Both the position numbers and the translations under genes were made by a program. Positions 20,637 through 31,151 of a stretch of 64,000 nt of DNA are shown one piece after another (the stretch's first letter is position 1; every line of letters starts with the position of its first letter). Under the pieces are notes generated by a model. The model worked only from the letters and a program-made list of their open reading frames with translations, ran no database searches and was not told where the DNA came from. The stretch spans positions 124,001 to 188,000 of the forward strand of contig NZ_CP045542.1 in NCBI RefSeq assembly GCF_009792315.1, written 5' to 3'. The stretch comes from Mycoplasma sp. NEAQ87857 (GTDB lineage Bacteria > Bacillota_I > Bacilli_A > Mycoplasmatales > Metamycoplasmataceae).

Positions 20637-20810
20637 CTAATTTTCTTGACATTTTCAAGTAATACAAATAAGTGTAATTTTACCTTTTGCGTATAATCCT
20701 TCTAAATCTTTTTGTAATTCTCCATATTGATCTGCGTTTAAAACACTTTTTTGATTTAATAAATCAATTTCATAATATGATAAATTTGAATTTAATGTTG
20801 CTAAATTCAT
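20637..20810 (-). CDS. Candidate lanthipeptide precursor (LanA-like), 57 residues
   Basis: Short ORF with an excellent ribosome-binding site (GGAGGT, 6 bases before the ATG at 20810) and a TAG stop at 20637-20639, directly upstream of the synthetase. The leader is about 44 residues, acidic and helical, with an EIDLL segment at 14-18 that resembles the hydrophobic-acidic leader motif of class III precursors. The C-terminal core contains TLICITWKC (46-54): two consecutive T-x-x-C motifs (Thr46/Cys49 and Thr51/Cys54), each able to close one methyllanthionine ring. No Ser is in the core, so labionin is not expected. Trp52 is encoded by UGA; a standard code would stop in the second ring. Ring assignment and cleavage site are inference. 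Confidence 0.82.
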
Positions 20811-20843
20811 TATTGAACCTCCGTGTATTTTAATTTAATTTTT

Positions 20844-20917
20844 TGGTGCTTTGTATGAGAATCGAACTCATGACAATTGATTACGAGTCAACCGTTATAC
20901 CATTTAACTAACAAAGC
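20844..20917 (-). tRNA. tRNA-Thr (anticodon CGT)
   Basis: The reverse strand gives a full cloverleaf: acceptor GCTTTGT / ACAAAGC, anticodon loop CTCGTAA, T-arm with GTTCGATTC, and encoded CCA. The 5' end is one base from the tmRNA 3' end, so both are probably processed from one transcript. The lanthipeptide precursor begins 34 bases downstream. Confidence 0.95.
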
Positions 20918-20918
20918 A

Positions 20919-21294
20919 TGGTGGAGATGAGGGGAGTCGAACCCCTGTCCACATATGAATAATAAGCTTAAGTCTACAGTTTAGTTTATTTTTAATAACA
21001 TTTAAAATTCTAAAATAAACAAAAAGAATTTTAAATGTGTGACTAAATTCGTTCAAAGTTCGTCAAGCTTTAAACTATTCTTAATTAACCTACTTTAAGT
21101 TCAAGAAACCACTTAAAGCAACTTTGTTGCATTATTAAGCAAAAGCAAAGGTTTGATTTCCAGCGAAAACTGGGTTTGCGAATGAATATTCGCTTGATTC
21201 TTCGTTTCCGTTTAAGAAAGCCTAGTAGCAATTATAGTCTGCTACACTACTGCATTAAACTCATACCCATACATGTCGAAACCATTACATCCCC
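20919..21294 (-). ncRNA. ssrA: tmRNA (ssrA)
   Basis: The 5' end GGGGATGTAATGGTTTCGACATG and 3' end GGTTCGACTCCCCTCATCTCCACCA form the tRNA-like domain. The tag reading frame ends ...NPVFAGNQTFAFA followed by TAA TAA, with a likely GCT resume codon in ACTAGGCTTTC. tmRNA rescues stalled ribosomes with SmpB, encoded immediately upstream; the first G of tmRNA is the last base of the smpB stop codon. Length 376 nt. Confidence 0.95.
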
Positions 21295-21731
21295 TAGTAA
21301 AATTTTAGAGTTTGTTGAATACGCTTATTTGTCTCTTCTTTGGTAATTTTTGCACGTTTATCATATTTTTTTAAACCTTTTGCAATAGCTATTTCAATTT
21401 TTAAGCGTGATTGGTTATTAAAATAAATCTTAAGTGGAATTAAAGTTACTGATAAGGTATCTAAAGTTTGCTTTAATTTACGTATTTCTTTTTTGTGCAT
21501 TAAAAGCTTTCTATCTCTAGTTTCATCACATTTAACTAACATATATTGCTTAAAAAATGCTTCTTTAAGATAAAGTTCATTTTTATAAATTGAGCAATAA
21601 GCATTAGTTAAATCAATTTGACTAGCTCTAGCACTTTTGACTTCTCATCCCAACAGTTGCATTCCTGCTTCATATTTTTCAACAATTTCGTAATCACGAA
21701 ATGCTTTTTTATTATTCGATACTATTTTCAT
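21294..21731 (-). CDS. smpB: SsrA-binding protein SmpB
   Basis: 145 residues starting [33 protein letters not shown], with UGA coding the Trp of LLGWEVKS. GWEVKSxR and DPRRxRKLLxHxxEI-like (RDRKLLMHKKEI) match SmpB, which binds the tRNA-like domain of tmRNA. The TAG stop overlaps the first base of ssrA, so protein and RNA are encoded back to back. Confidence 0.95.
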
Positions 21732-21774
21732 AAACCACACTTATTTTATTATATTTAAGGGTCAAAACGATAAA

Positions 21775-21803
21775 AAAAGCAAAATTATAGTAATAATTTT
21801 GCT
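21775..21803 (-). terminator. Terminator after the YihY-like gene
   Basis: Arms AGCAAAATTAT / ATAATTTTGCT followed on the minus strand by TTTTTTT. Confidence 0.75.
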
Positions 21804-22828
21804 TAAAATCTTGAATAAGTTCTATTTCCTACAAATACTCTATAATAGGCTACATTAAAAATTAATCCAATAAAAAAGAAATAAACTATTAATCCTACAT
21901 ATAAACCAACAATAACTAATAAGTTCAATACCCCACTATAATTATCTTTTTTTAGAAATATTTCAGATATAAAGTGATATGAAATATTTAATAAAAAGAT
22001 CGGGATTAAGGATAATAATAAACCTCTTCATAAGTGTTTAATTTTTATTTTGAATGATACTAAATATTTAAATCATAAAAGTAGCATACAAAATAAAAAC
22101 ATCAATGAAAATAAACTATAAAATAAAAATGATTCCCAGTTAATGCTTTCTTGATTAAATATTTCAGCATTAATTTTTAATTTTTGGATCACTATTGTAT
22201 ATAAAAAAGTAAATGCAAATAATAATAAAGTAGTTCCTAATGAAACTCAAATTCCTTTTAATTTATTTCCTCAATATGTACCTAATCGTTTATGTTCGAA
22301 TAAATAATTTGAAGAATAAATTAATTTTCCATATCCATTTGATGAAAAATATAAGAAGGACAATATAACAATTAAAAATTTAATTACATCAGCACTAGTT
22401 GCTAAACCAGTATTGCTTGCAGGAAATAATACATCACTTTTGATTGAAAAAATGTTGGATAAAACTAAAGAAAAAGTGTTAATAAAATTACTTTGATTTT
22501 GGTATGAAAAACCAAATCAAGTAAAAATATAAGCAGCTAGAGTATTAAAATAAATTACTAAATAAATTGATGGGATAAATGATAGAAAAATGTTTAAAGT
22601 TGGAGAGTTTCATATCAAACTAAAATCAATTGAAGTAATTTTTAAATGTACTATTTTAACAGTTTTATTAATTAAAACTTTTTTCTTTTCTTTTTCATTG
22701 CTACTTGTTTTTTTAAACACTTTAGGCATTCCACGTAAGAATATAAGTGTAATAAACAATGCAATTTTTAAAGTGATGGTTAAATATAACCATTCAAAGA
22801 AATAACCTAAAGCATTTCAATAAATCAC
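21803..22828 (-). CDS. YihY/BrkB-family membrane protein, with an N-terminal frameshift
   Basis: In this frame the sequence begins at GTG (VIYWNALGYFFEWLY...) and runs 341 residues with several UGA Trp codons and about six membrane helices. The segment FSSNGYGKLIYSSNYLFEHKRLGTYWGNKLKGIWVSL matches the conserved YihY core (small residue-Gly-x-lipophilic, then N-x-iY, then R...rl). Function of the family is unsettled (membrane protein, once mis-called RNase BN). Upstream, an ATG at 22889 with a good position after gatB encodes MYKELTKKRI but is in another frame; deleting one A from the A7 run at 22852-22858 would fuse it to this ORF. So the gene is either frameshifted, phase-variable, or started internally. 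Confidence 0.7.
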
Positions 22829-22892
22829 ATTTTTATTAAATCCAATTTGACTTTTTTTGATTCGCTTTTTGGTTAATTCTTTATACATATTT

Positions 22893-24314
22893 TTATTTAA
22901 ATTTTTCATCAAGTAATTTAACTACTATGTCATTAGAAATTTGTGGATTTACTTGTCCATTAGTTTGTTTCATAATAGCTCCCAAAATAAATTTTACTAC
23001 TCTTTCAGGTCTATTAGGATATTCATTTAATAACTCTTGGTTATTTTCCATTATATTTAAAGCAATTTCAGAAATTACTTGTGGATCTGAAATTTGTTTT
23101 AAATTATGTTTAGTTAATAATTGTTCAATATCTCCATCAAAATCAACTAATAATGGAATAAGTTTTTTAAGTGATTTACCTGAAATTATTTCTTGCTCAA
23201 GTAATAATAAAGCTAGATTAATATATTGTGGAGCAATATTTAAATGATATGCTTTAGTTTTTTTAGTATTTGCTAAAGAAACTATTTCAGCAAAGAATAC
23301 TTTAGATAATTTGTCTTTATCAGCATATTCAATTGAATCAAAATATTTAGCTAAATCTAAATCATCAATTAAACTTTGAACATAAATGTTTTGAATTCCT
23401 GCATTTAAATATCTTTGTTCTTTTTCTAGTGGTAATTCTTTTAATTTAACACTATCAATAAAGCTATCGCTTAATTTAATAAATGGAATATTAGGTTCAG
23501 GGAAGTATTTATAATCCACAGTTCCTGTTTTAGTACGCATTACAATATTGGTATTAGTTTGATCATCAAAACGTTTAGTTTGTTGAAGAATTTCTTGATT
23601 TGTAAGAATTTTTTCTTTTTGAATTTCAATCTCATTCTCAATTGCTTTTTTAATATTTGATAATGAGTTCATATTCTTAATTTCAATTTTAGTACCAAAA
23701 CCATCATATCCATAAGGTCTAAGTGAAATATTAATATCAGCTCTTAAAGAACCTTGTTCTAATTTAGCTTCTGAAATTTCTAAACATAAAGCAGTCTTTT
23801 TAATCATATCAACATAAGCTGCAGCTTCATCAGCAGATCTAATTACTGGATAAGTAACTATTTCAATTAAAGGAATTCCAGCACGATTGTAATCTAATTT
23901 AGTTCCATTATCATCATGATGTTGTCTTGCAGTATCTTCTTCTAAATGAATTCTTTCAATTTGAATTTTTTTAGCTTGATCATTAACTTTGATTTCTATT
24001 TCACCATCTTTTCCAATAGGTCTATAAAACTGAGTAATTTGATAACCTTTAGGTAAATCAGGATAAAAATAATTTTTACGATCAAAGTGCATTTCACTAT
24101 CAATTTCCATATTTAATGCTTTAGCCAATGCAATTGCATATTTAACTGCTTGTTTATTAACCATTGGTAAAGTTCCTGGATAACCAAGATCAATTTGATT
24201 AGCACAAGTATTAGGTTGGGCATTAAAATCAATTCTTGAACCAGAAAACATTTTAGTTTTAGTTTTTAGCTCTAAATGAATTTCAATCCCAATAATTGTT
24301 TCAAAATTATTCAT
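22893..24314 (-). CDS. gatB: Asp-tRNA(Asn)/Glu-tRNA(Gln) amidotransferase subunit B
   Basis: 473 residues, full length. GatB phosphorylates the misacylated Glu/Asp on tRNA and, with GatA and GatC, converts it to Gln/Asn. N-terminal IGIEIHLELKTKTKMFSGS, then the catalytic-site region YFYPDLPKGYQITQFYRPIG and HLEEDTARQHH, and a C-terminal GatB/YqeY tail (LGAIMKQTNGQVNPQIS) are typical. The start overlaps the gatA stop by eight bases. Last gene of gatCAB. Confidence 0.96.
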   Translation of the reverse strand: MNNFETIIGIEIHLELKTKTKMFSGSRIDFNAQPNTCANQIDLGYPGTLPMVNKQAVKYAIALAKALNMEIDSEMHFDRKNYFYPDLPKGYQITQFYRPIGKDGEIEIKVNDQAKKIQIERIHLEEDTARQHHDDNGTKLDYNRAGIPLIEIVTYPVIRSADEAAAYVDMIKKTALCLEISEAKLEQGSLRADINISLRPYGYDGFGTKIEIKNMNSLSNIKKAIENEIEIQKEKILTNQEILQQTKRFDDQTNTNIVMRTKTGTVDYKYFPEPNIPFIKLSDSFIDSVKLKELPLEKEQRYLNAGIQNIYVQSLIDDLDLAKYFDSIEYADKDKLSKVFFAEIVSLANTKKTKAYHLNIAPQYINLALLLLEQEIISGKSLKKLIPLLVDFDGDIEQLLTKHNLKQISDPQVISEIALNIMENNQELLNEYPNRPERVVKFILGAIMKQTNGQVNPQISNDIVVKLLDEKFK

Positions 24315-25626
24315 ACATTTCTCCTATTAATTCTTCAATATATTCTGCATTAGCTAATAATTGTGCATCTTTATAATTTGCTGCATCGATAGCAAGGTTA
24401 AATGGAAAGTTTTGATATTTAGCTAAAGGGATAGTAATTGATGGATTTCCTGCTAAATTAGCTCCAGTTAAAATATAGTTCATAACATCATAATCTTTTT
24501 CACTACCAAAAGTAGGAGCAATTCCACCAAAAGCAGGATAAATAACAACATCAGCTTTATCATGTAATTCATTTAAATAGTTTTTAATTACTCTACGAGC
24601 TTTTTGAGCTTTAATAAATAACTCTTCTTGATTTTCTGAATATAAGAAATAGCTTCCAAGACTCAATCTTTCTTGCACCATTTTTCCAAAACCTTTAGAT
24701 CTAGTTGAATGCATTAATTGTTCTCAAGAATCTCCTTCTTGTCTATTTCCAAAAGCTACTCCATTTAAATTAGCTAAATTAGAGCTAGCTTCTGAGAAGC
24801 TAATTACTTGATATACTGGTTTAATAGTTCTTAAAATATCTAAATTAGGCTTTATTATTTCTACTTTTATATCTTTTTCTTGCATTTTAGCTATTAATTG
24901 ATCAATTGCATCATTAACATAAGCTTCACAAAATTCACTAAAGTCTAATAAAATAACTTTATTTGGTTTAGTTTTAATAACATTATTAATTTCTACTTCT
25001 ACAGTAGTCATATCTTTATTATCTAAACCATATACATTTTGAGCTACTACTATAGCATCATTCACATTATGAGTAAAATAAGCTACTGTATCTAATGATG
25101 AAGCATAAGCAAACATTCCATATCTACTAATTGCACCATAGCTAGGTTTAAATCCCACAACTCCACAATAACTTGCAGGTAATCTTACTGAATCTCCTGT
25201 ATCTGAACCTAAAGCAATACCAACATTTTTGCTAAAAGTAGCAACAGAACCACTAGAAGAACCTCCAGCATATTTAGTTTTGTCTAGAGGGTTAGTGATT
25301 AATCCATAAGCACTATAAGTTCCAGTTCCTCCAAGAGCTAATTCATCATTATTCACTTTAGCTAAAGCTACTGCTCCATTATTAATTAATTTATCAACTA
25401 CTGTAGCATTGTATGAAGGATAAAAGTTATCTAAAATCAATGATGAAGCTCTAGTTAAATAATCTTTAGTCGCAAAAACATCTTTAATGGTTAAAGCAAC
25501 ATTGTTTAAAGCACCTTTTTTAGCTTCTTTGATTTCCATCATAGAAGCTACACAATTATTTTGATCATTTTTTAACTCATTATAAGCTAAATTACAATCA
25601 CCTTTATTTAAAAATTCTCTATTCAT
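24307..25626 (-). CDS. gatA: Asp-tRNA(Asn)/Glu-tRNA(Gln) amidotransferase subunit A
   Basis: 439 residues with UGA at 24724 as Trp in GDSWEQLMHS. GatA is the amidase that releases ammonia from glutamine. The amidase-signature triad is visible: Lys48 (ALTIKDVF), the Ser pair in AGGSSSGSVA, and nucleophile Ser146 in SDTGDSVRLPA. The start overlaps the gatC stop by one base (TAATG). Confidence 0.96.
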
Positions 25627-25928
25627 TATTTAACCACCTTTGTAAGTATGATATAGTCATCGTCTGCATCTTTAGCATTTTTTAAGATATCTTGTTTTGA
25701 AATAGCATAACTTGTATCTTCTATATCTTCACGTAAAAAATCAATTTTTAATTCTTCATTTATATGAGTTAGTGGCTTAACATTAGCTAAATCTAATTTA
25801 TCTAATGATTTAAGTTCATTTTGTAATTTGGTTCAATTATTTAAAATATTTTCAATAACTTCATCAGTAGGTTCTAGCATTAATGATGAAACTATTTCAA
25901 TAAGTTTTTCTTTATTCATTGTTTGCAT
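25626..25928 (-). CDS. gatC: Asp-tRNA(Asn)/Glu-tRNA(Gln) amidotransferase subunit C
   Basis: 100 residues starting MQTMNKEKLIEIVSSLMLEPTDE, with TAGGAGA before the ATG. Small acidic helical protein with the GatC pattern: N-terminal helix, then a loop around LANVKPLTHI (usual V.P..H) and DxxxDDDY near the end. It stabilises the GatA-GatB interface. First gene of gatCAB; UGA encodes one Trp (LNNWTKL). Confidence 0.88.
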
Positions 25929-25936
25929 AAATTCTC

Positions 25937-26779
25937 CTATCATTTAGGAATGCTATAAAATTCCATTCCATTTAAGTATTCTAAATCACCTTCAAGATTA
26001 TTTAATTTTAAATAATATGAATGCAACATCAATCTACTTGCTTTTTTACCACCATATTTTCTATCACCATAAATTGGTTGATTTAATCATTTTAAAGCTA
26101 ATCTAATTTGGTGTTTTCTACCAGTTTTAATTGTTGCTAATTTCTTTTTACCTAAAGTTTCTAAAATAGTAATAGCTAATTTAGAATCAGGAACTTCTTT
26201 AGCATAAACTTTAATTTTACCTGTTAAATGATCTTTTTTGTGATATAACCTAACTTCTAATTTATCTTGATTAAAATCACTAATAAATTGATATTTTTTA
26301 ATAAAACTATTAGATTTAGCATTAAATTGACTTACTGTTTGATAATTTTTTCCATAAACAATAATTCCACTAGTATCTTTATCTAATCTTCCTATGTGAG
26401 ATGGTTTAAAACTATCTACTGGTTTAAATTTTAAATAATTTAAAACTTGTAGATCTAAATTGTTTTCTCCATCATGCACTGCAATTCCACTTTTTTTATC
26501 AATAATTAATAAATTATCATCCTCATATAAAATTTTAAAATCATAGTTGATTTTAGCTATAGTTTCTTTCTTTTTAAAATCAACTATTCCATAAACTACA
26601 ATATGATCATTCTCTTGAACAATATAATCTTTTTTAATGTTTCTTTTTCCATTGACTTTAATATCTTTTTTTCTAAATAATGATTCAATTTTACTTAGTG
26701 GTAAATTATTTAAGTATTTAGTTAATACTTTAAATATAGTTCGATTATGATCATTAAGTGTTGCTTGTATTTCAAACAT
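25937..26779 (-). CDS. RluA/RluD-family pseudouridine synthase
   Basis: 280 residues; UGA at 26087 and 25940 are Trp. An N-terminal S4-like RNA-binding segment (LPLSKIESLFRKKDIKVNGKR) is followed by the catalytic domain with DKKSGIAVHDG and the active-site motif HIGRLDKDTSGIIVYGK (catalytic Asp in RLD). TGRKHQIRLALK is the conserved C-terminal motif. These enzymes isomerise uridines in 23S rRNA or tRNA; the exact target cannot be read from sequence. AAGGAG precedes the start. Confidence 0.9.
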
Positions 26780-26794
26780 AAAACTCCTTTAATT

Positions 26795-26821
26795 AAAAAA
26801 TAATCCCAAACCCGGATTATT
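26795..26821 (-). terminator. Terminator after scpB
   Basis: Arms AATAATCC / GGATTATT with a T-run on the minus side, overlapping the scpB stop codon and preceding the rlu gene. Confidence 0.65.
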
Positions 26822-27389
26822 CTTCTCTTTGACTACTAAATAAATCAAAATCATTATCATTTTCATCATCAATATCAACGAAATTAAACTCATCAATTCT
26901 TGGTAAATCTCTCATTGTAGTAATTCTAAAATGATCATAAAATTTATTAGTAACTCCATATAAAACTGGATTTCCTTGAGTTGGAGAAATTCCAACTTCT
27001 TCAATAACACCTTTATCTAATAAAGTGTTAACTATAGTATCTGATGCTGAACCACGAATTTTTGAAATTTGACCTTTGGTTATTGGTTGTTTGTAAGCAA
27101 TAATTCCAGCAACTTCAATAGCAGCATTAGTAAGACGTTGTTTTTTGGTGATAGATACCATTTTTTGAATGTATTCTTTGACTGATTCTCTGGTTGCTAA
27201 TTTATAAACATCGTTAAATACAACTACTTTTAATCCACGATCTTCTTCATTAAAACTTTTATGAAAATCATTTAATACTTTTTTAGCTTCAGCAATAGTT
27301 TTAAGATTAAAAATTTCTTTAATTTGTTCTAAAGTTAATCCTTCATCACCTTGGATATAAAGTAATGCTTCAATAATTTTATTTTTCAT
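26817..27389 (-). CDS. scpB: Segregation and condensation protein B
   Basis: 190 residues from the ATG at 27389 (MKNKIIEALLYIQGDEGLTLEQI). ScpB is the winged-helix kleisin partner of SMC-ScpA condensin. Typical stretches: AALLFIQG-like start, LRLTNAAIEVAGIIAYKQPITKGQISKIRG, and the C-terminal GNPVLYGVTNKFYDHF. It overlaps the 3' end of scpA by 11 bases. An acidic tail (VDIDDENDNDFD) follows the second winged helix. Confidence 0.94.
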   Translation of the reverse strand: MKNKIIEALLYIQGDEGLTLEQIKEIFNLKTIAEAKKVLNDFHKSFNEEDRGLKVVVFNDVYKLATRESVKEYIQKMVSITKKQRLTNAAIEVAGIIAYKQPITKGQISKIRGSASDTIVNTLLDKGVIEEVGISPTQGNPVLYGVTNKFYDHFRITTMRDLPRIDEFNFVDIDDENDNDFDLFSSQREE

Positions 27390-28170
27390 CAACCACCTCT
27401 TTTTTAGTTAGTCATATTTCACCAAATTCACTATCTTGATTAATTGTTAAAAATTGCTGTCTTGCTAAATCTAGAATCGCAATTAAAGTAACTACAAAAT
27501 GTTGAATTGAAGGTACATTAAACACTTGTTCAAATGAAACTTTATCATTGGTTAATACCAAATTTTTAATGAAATCAAATTGATCTTCAGGAGTTAATTT
27601 AAAAGGTTTTAAGCTAGTGGTTCTTAATTTTTTAGCATAAACTCTTTCAAACATCATTCTTAAAGTAGTGATTAATTTCATTGGATTTGAATGACCATCT
27701 AACCTAGTTGATGAATCATCAACCATAAATTCTTCAACATTGGAAGGTTTTTTTATAAAGATATCTTGTCTTTTAGTTTCAAAAGTTTTTAATGTATCTC
27801 TAACATCAATAAATTGTTGATATTCAACTAATTGTTGAATTAATTCTTGTTTTTCTTCTTCAATTTCTTCTAATTCTTCTGGTTCTTGAAGCAACATTTT
27901 AGCTTTAAGTTGCAATAAAGTTGCAGCCATTACTAAATAATCACCAGCTATATCAATTTCATTTTCTTTTAATTGATTAATAATTTCAATATACTGAGTT
28001 GCTATTTCTAAAAGATTAATATCTAGAATATTAATCTTTTTATCTTTAACTAAAGCTAAAATTAAATCTAAAGGACCATCAAAATTATCTAGATTACTAA
28101 TTGTGAATTTGTAATCTGAATCATATTCTAAATATTTATTAGATAGTTTCTTAAGATTCTTTTTGCTCAT
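27379..28170 (-). CDS. scpA: Segregation and condensation protein A
   Basis: 263 residues. UGA at 27412 is Trp, after which the frame continues LTKKEVVDEK to TAA at 27379. ScpA is the kleisin of the SMC condensin. N-terminal FTISNLDNFDGPLDLILALVKDKKINILDINLLEIATQYIEII is diagnostic, followed by an acidic linker (EEPEELEEIEEEKQEL) and a C-terminal winged helix. Ends overlap both plsC and scpB, so the genes are translated as a coupled set. Confidence 0.95.
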
Positions 28171-28927
28171 GTTGTCTTAATTCCCTTTGAATAAGATTTT
28201 TTACTCTTTCTCCAAGAGATTTGTTATCTTGCATAATAAAATCAGTTGGTTTAAGTGGTTTTAAAAATGAAACCACAATTTTTAATCTACCTTTTCTTTG
28301 TTTATCAAAAGCAGTTTCTGAATTATAAATTGCAACAGGAACAATTGGAATTTGTAAAGTTTGAGCAATTTTAAATGCCCCAGCTTTAAATTCACCTAAT
28401 TCTTTACCTTTAATTCTTGTTCCTTCTGGGAAAATTACTCCATATGATTTATTTTCTTTTACAAAAACACCAAAATCTGATAATTTTTGAATGCTTTCAC
28501 GGAAATTCTTACGATCTATTAAAGTAGTATCTAATATGGTTAATGCATTTTTAACCATAAATTTTTTACCAAGTTCTTCTTTAGCAACAAATACTGGAAT
28601 TTTTTGTAAAATACCTAATTCTTCAGTTTGTTTTTCTAAAGCTGCAATAATAGCTAAAGGATCCATATTTGATTTATGGTTTGGTGCTAAAATAACTCCA
28701 CCATTATTAGGGAGATTTTCAAAACCTTCAACCACTAAATCAACATTATAAATATTCATTATTTTTTTAGATAATTTTAAAATATATTTATAACGTTCAT
28801 TAACATCCATCATTTCTGGTGTTTTTTTATATTTTCTAGCTTTCATACGTAAAGAAAAAGCACGTCATAGTCAAATTGGACTAAATAACACTTTCTTTAA
28901 AGTTGTATTAATTGCGATTTTTTTCAT
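28151..28927 (-). CDS. plsC: 1-acyl-sn-glycerol-3-phosphate acyltransferase
   Basis: 258 residues from ATG 28927 (MKKIAINTTLKKVLFSPIWLWRAFSLRM), with two UGA Trp codons in the N-terminal membrane segment. It acylates lysophosphatidic acid in phospholipid synthesis. Motif I HKSNMD (NHX4D type), motif III FPEGTR and the IPVVPVAIYN motif are all present. It overlaps acpS and scpA by 20 bases each. Confidence 0.93.
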
Positions 28928-29282
28928 AATTCTCCTTAACATTTTCTAACACAAAAGCAATTAAAATATCTTGATCATGACTTATGGATATACTAAAATT
29001 TAAAAAATGTCATCGATTGTTATATTTTTTAAGATTTATTTGACTAAATCTATAATACTTGTTATTTGCTTTAAAAATAGCTTCTTTTATTGCTCAAGCT
29101 CGAGCTAAAAATAATGCTTTTTGCTCTGTTTTTAGTTTTATAAACTGATTAAATTCATCAATTGACAAAATTCTTTTTGCAAAATTAATATCAGCTTTTT
29201 CAAAGCGTGAAATATGTGTAATGTCTACACCTATAGGTCTATAAAATGCATCTTGCATTGATTTTAAAGACTCAAGTTCCAT
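28908..29282 (-). CDS. acpS: Holo-[acyl-carrier-protein] synthase
   Basis: 124 residues with UGA at 29094 as Trp. AcpS transfers phosphopantetheine from CoA to ACP. GVDITHISRFEK supplies the first metal Asp, and WAIKEAIFKA the W(A/S)xKEAxxKA motif with Glu and Lys. The C-terminal SISISHDQDILIAFVL strand matches the family. The N-terminal extension MELESLKSMQDAFYRP is unusual, and a slightly later start is possible. Confidence 0.88.
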
Positions 29283-29319
29283 AATACTTAAATTATAATT
29301 TAATTATTTTAAATGATAA

Positions 29320-29344
29320 AACAAAAATAGTCTATATGACTATT
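29320..29344 (-). terminator. Terminator after the DUF1934-like gene
   Basis: Arms AATAGTC / GACTATT with TTTTGT after the stem on the minus strand; overlaps the upstream stop codon. Confidence 0.5.
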
Positions 29345-29739
29345 CTTCAATGGTTAAAACAATGTGATAATCTCCTAATTTCATTTGTTCTAAACCGTTA
29401 GGAGCAAATAATTCATATTCAAAACTATATTTATTTTCACTAAATTCTTTTTTGTTTCATACAGAAGTAATTGGCATTTCAATTAATTGGTTTTCAGGAC
29501 CTGTGACACTTAATGTAAAATGTGCTTCTTGTTGTCAAAGTAATTCAACATAAACTGTTCCAGCAAAAATATTAATTCTTTTTTGATCGTGTGATATTTC
29601 GATTCTATTTCTAATGTTTTCACTAGGTTCTCTAAAATCATATACTTGATATTCTTCATTACTGGTTTTTTCAACTTCTGCAGTAAATTGAATTACATTA
29701 GGTTCATCAGTATTTTGTGCTAAAATTGTTGATTTAAAA

Positions 29740-29750
<11 letters not shown>
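29340..29750 (-). CDS. Conserved small protein, DUF1934-like beta-barrel
   Basis: 136 residues, UGA at 29535 and at the SVWNKKEF Trp. The pattern of alternating strands (MKINFKSTILAQN, VIQFTAEVEKTSNEEYQVYDFREP, NRIEISHDQKRINIF, TLSVTGPENQLIEMPI, FEYELFAP, YHIVLTIEE) fits the YwiB/DUF1934 calycin-like family. The start overlaps the gltX stop by 11 bases. Function is unknown; the family assignment rests on overall pattern and operon position. Confidence 0.6.
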
Positions 29751-31149
<1,399 letters not shown>

Positions 31150-31151
31150 TC

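Noticed and set aside
20811-20843. A dedicated lanA promoter in the 33-base gap after tRNA-Thr
   Set aside because: TTAAAT/TAAAAT could be a -10, but a -35 would fall inside the tRNA; evidence is too weak to annotate.
22590-22805. Plus-strand 71-codon ORF
   Set aside because: Antisense to the YihY-like membrane protein, whose conserved core lies on the other strand.
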